8,539 nt of DNA from DASYVD01 sp050693035 (GTDB lineage: Bacteria; Actinomycetota; UBA4738; CALAEC01). The notes under the pieces were generated by a model. It saw only the letters and a program-made list of their open reading frames with translations, did no database searches and was not told the DNA's origin. Where the stretch lies: positions 1 through 8,539 of the forward strand of contig JBOGWB010000012.1 in NCBI GenBank assembly GCA_050693035.1. The letters are read 5' to 3'. Positions 7,224 through 8,539 of the stretch are shown piece after piece (the stretch's first letter is position 1; every line of letters begins with the position of its first letter). The translations under genes were made by a program, and so were the position numbers.

Positions 7224-8159
7224 CTAGGGACCGGGCGCTTCCAGCTTGGTCAGTTCTCGGCGGGCGATGCTGGCGATCACCGCGCCGGCGAGGATGAGGG
7301 CTCCCCCGGCCACGACCCCGGCGCCCAAGGGTTCGCCCAGGAAGATCAGGGCCAGGAGGGCGGTGGCCACCGGCTCGAGCGATGCGATTATGGCCGTCCG
7401 AACAGCTCCCACCCGGCGCAGTCCCGCGAACAGGCAGAAGAACGCTCCCGCCGTGAGGACCCCCATGCCGCTCACGGGGAACCACTCGGCGGCGCCCGAC
7501 GGCGCACGGGCCTGCCCGCTCATCACGGCGAAGAGCGCCAGGCCTCCCGCGGCCGAGAGGCTCACCCACATCGCCGCCGCCGGGGAGGAGGTCTCCCTGA
7601 CCACACGGTCCGCCCCCACCAGGTAGAAGGAGAATGTCACCGCGGAGCTCAGGGCCAGGATCACTCCGGCCGGCCTGATGTCCAGACCGCCCGACGACGC
7701 AACCACCAGGGCCGCACCCAACAGCGTCAGGACCAGAGAGACGACTACCGGCCTGCCCGGGACGCCCCCTCCCATGGCCGCCGAGAGCAAGGCCACCCAG
7801 ACCGGATAGCTGAAGAAGAGCAGGGTGATCGCCGCCGCGGTCCCGTGCCGGAGGGCAAAGAAGAAGAGAGCCGACTCCGATGCATACGCGATGCCGCCGA
7901 GAAGCACCAGCCGCCATCCCTCTCCAGGTGCCGCCGCGAGTCGCTTCCGCGACAAGGAGAGCGCGGCCGCAAGCAGCGTGCCCGCCAGGGCGAACCGCAC
8001 CGCGAGCATGGCCGGGACGGCAACGTGACGATCAGCCAGAAGCTTTCCGAGGACCACCACCGCTCCGAACTGAATGGAGGCCAGGGCGATGAAGGAGCCT
8101 CCGGCGACCTCGCGTAGATTCCCGCTCCGGGTGGGCGAAGGATGCCGCTTCACGAGCAC
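7224..8159 (-). CDS. EamA/DMT-superfamily membrane transporter
   Basis: A 311-residue inner-membrane protein with two EamA repeats (about 20-155 and 164-300), five predicted helices each, as in the ten-helix drug/metabolite exporters. Landmarks: GSFIALASIQFGAVVVLGKL (21-40), ESALFFFALRHGTAAAITLL (95-114), FSFYLVGADRV in the second repeat, and the family motif SLEPVATALLALIFLGEPLG near 260-279. The cytoplasmic tail RRELTKLEAPGP is short. Such proteins export amino acids, metabolites or drugs; the substrate cannot be told from sequence. The start is uncertain: GTG at 8157-8159 (AGGA 4 bases upstream) or GTG at 8151-8153 (AGGA 10 bases upstream). It is divergent from the Gly/Arg-repeat gene and upstream of the cold-shock gene on the same strand. 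The 231-base gap and the separate csp promoter suggest independent transcripts. Confidence 0.93.
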   Translation of the reverse strand: MLVKRHPSPTRSGNLREVAGGSFIALASIQFGAVVVLGKLLADRHVAVPAMLAVRFALAGTLLAAALSLSRKRLAAAPGEGWRLVLLGGIAYASESALFFFALRHGTAAAITLLFFSYPVWVALLSAAMGGGVPGRPVVVSLVLTLLGAALVVASSGGLDIRPAGVILALSSAVTFSFYLVGADRVVRETSSPAAAMWVSLSAAGGLALFAVMSGQARAPSGAAEWFPVSGMGVLTAGAFFCLFAGLRRVGAVRTAIIASLEPVATALLALIFLGEPLGAGVVAGGALILAGAVIASIARRELTKLEAPGP

Positions 8160-8202
8160 GCTATCCTGTCAGAACCTGCGGGGAGCTGCATCCGCCGTCT
8201 GC

Positions 8203-8208
8203 TAGAGT
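8203..8208 (+). promoter_or_regulatory. Candidate -10 box (TAGAGT) before the Gly/Arg-repeat gene
   Basis: TAGAGT fits TANNNT and ends 10 bases before the ATG at 8219, predicting no leader or one of only a few bases. No Shine-Dalgarno is visible between it and the ATG, and no clear -35 is seen. Confidence 0.35.
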
Positions 8209-8218
8209 GGGCGACCCG

Positions 8219-8539
8219 ATGGCAAACAAAGAGGTTCTCTACGAGACGTTCTTCACCAGGGCGCCCGGGCGGGACAAGCTGCGGAAGACCGCCGCGGGCC
8301 GTCTGAAGTACCTCCTCCGGGACGGATGGCACGAGGCCGGCCGGGAAGAGGCGGGAGCTGACTCGATCCGAATCCGGTTCGAGCGCGAGGGTGCTCCCCG
8401 GCTGATCCAGCCCCCGAAACGAAAGCCCGAACCGCGGCGCACCCGGGGTCCCCGAGGTGAGCGCGGTGGTCCTCGCGGTGGCGGCGGTCCCCGCGGTGGC
8501 GGCGGTGGCGGCGGTCCCCGCGGTGGCGGCGGTGGCGGC
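8219..8539 (+). CDS. Basic protein with Arg/Gly-rich repeat tail (3' end outside window)
   Basis: An open frame of 107 codons starts at the ATG at 8219 and reaches the window edge without a stop, so it is partial. Residues 1-60 form a plausible small folded domain: VLYETFF, then basic helix-like GRDKLRKTAAGRLKYLLRDGW, then a strand SIRIRFERE. I do not recognise the family. After a Pro/Lys/Arg hinge (QPPKRKPEPRRTRGPRGERG, 64-83), the chain becomes a Gly-rich tail of GPRGGGGGG units with one Arg each. The tail resembles RGG-type, RNA-binding, low-complexity tails. By analogy I infer a nucleic-acid-binding role, without direct proof. The gene has a -10 box just upstream and no Shine-Dalgarno. 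Codon use (mostly G or C at third positions in the first 60 codons) supports a real gene. It is divergent from the EamA transporter. Confidence 0.72.
   Translation, partial: MANKEVLYETFFTRAPGRDKLRKTAAGRLKYLLRDGWHEAGREEAGADSIRIRFEREGAPRLIQPPKRKPEPRRTRGPRGERGGPRGGGGPRGGGGGGGPRGGGGGG
8468..8539 (+). repeat. 27-bp in-frame tandem repeat encoding GPRGGGGGG
   Basis: Two identical 27-base units occupy 8486-8512 and 8513-8539, each beginning GGTCCCCGC and ending in GGTGGCGGC triplets. A shorter 18-base variant (GGTCCTCGC then GGTGGCGGC) at 8468-8485 precedes them. Within each unit GGTGGCGGC is itself doubled, so the array can grow in 9- or 27-base steps without breaking the frame. The window stops exactly at a unit boundary, so the true copy number is unknown. 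Confidence 0.9.

Noticed and set aside
7059..8117. A 352-codon open frame on the plus strand opposite the EamA transporter
   Set aside because: The product is low-complexity (Arg, Gly, Glu, Gln, His) without helices or motifs, whereas the minus strand gives a clear ten-helix transporter.

Overview
The window is GC-rich, densely packed bacterial DNA with eleven protein-coding genes, one of them cut by the right edge. I see no rRNA, tRNA, CRISPR array, insertion sequence or phage gene. Several signs point to an actinobacterium (Actinomycetota), probably a poorly studied lineage: the base composition; a GroES-like protein of the paralogous type ending in GGLYL; GTG starts; several genes with a TANNNT -10 box just before the start codon and no Shine-Dalgarno sequence (leaderless style); and an ECF sigma factor fused by ATGA overlap to a membrane partner. 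This placement is inferred from protein and promoter style, not from a phylogenetic marker.

Layout, left to right: a small Trp-rich protein of unknown function (minus); divergent from it, a full-length thioredoxin-fold/DUF255 protein of the YyaL/SPATA20 family (plus); a convergent single-domain rhodanese (minus); an ECF sigma factor and its overlapping membrane-anchored anti-sigma/RseB-like partner (plus); meeting them tail to tail with a 3-base gap, a two-gene minus-strand operon of a divergent HemK/PrmC-type methyltransferase followed by an MpaB/DUF2236-type haem oxygenase; divergent from that, a GroES-like co-chaperonin (plus); a perfect 11-bp hairpin serving as a shared terminator; a cold-shock protein with a long structured leader (minus); a ten-helix EamA/DMT transporter (minus); and a basic protein with an Arg/Gly-rich repeat tail that runs off the right edge (plus).

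Most genes look like ordinary chromosomal housekeeping or stress functions, and I find no convincing multi-gene defence, biosynthetic or mobile system. The parts most worth a second look are the Gly/Arg repeat protein at the right end, the methyltransferase whose NPPY motif reads HPPY, the one-protein merger of anti-sigma and RseB-like sensor parts, the quasi-symmetric -10 element shared by two divergent genes, and the leader of the cold-shock gene. Protein folding and redox stress recur (thioredoxin-fold protein, rhodanese, ECF system, GroES-like protein, cold-shock protein), but nothing in the sequence shows that these genes act together.
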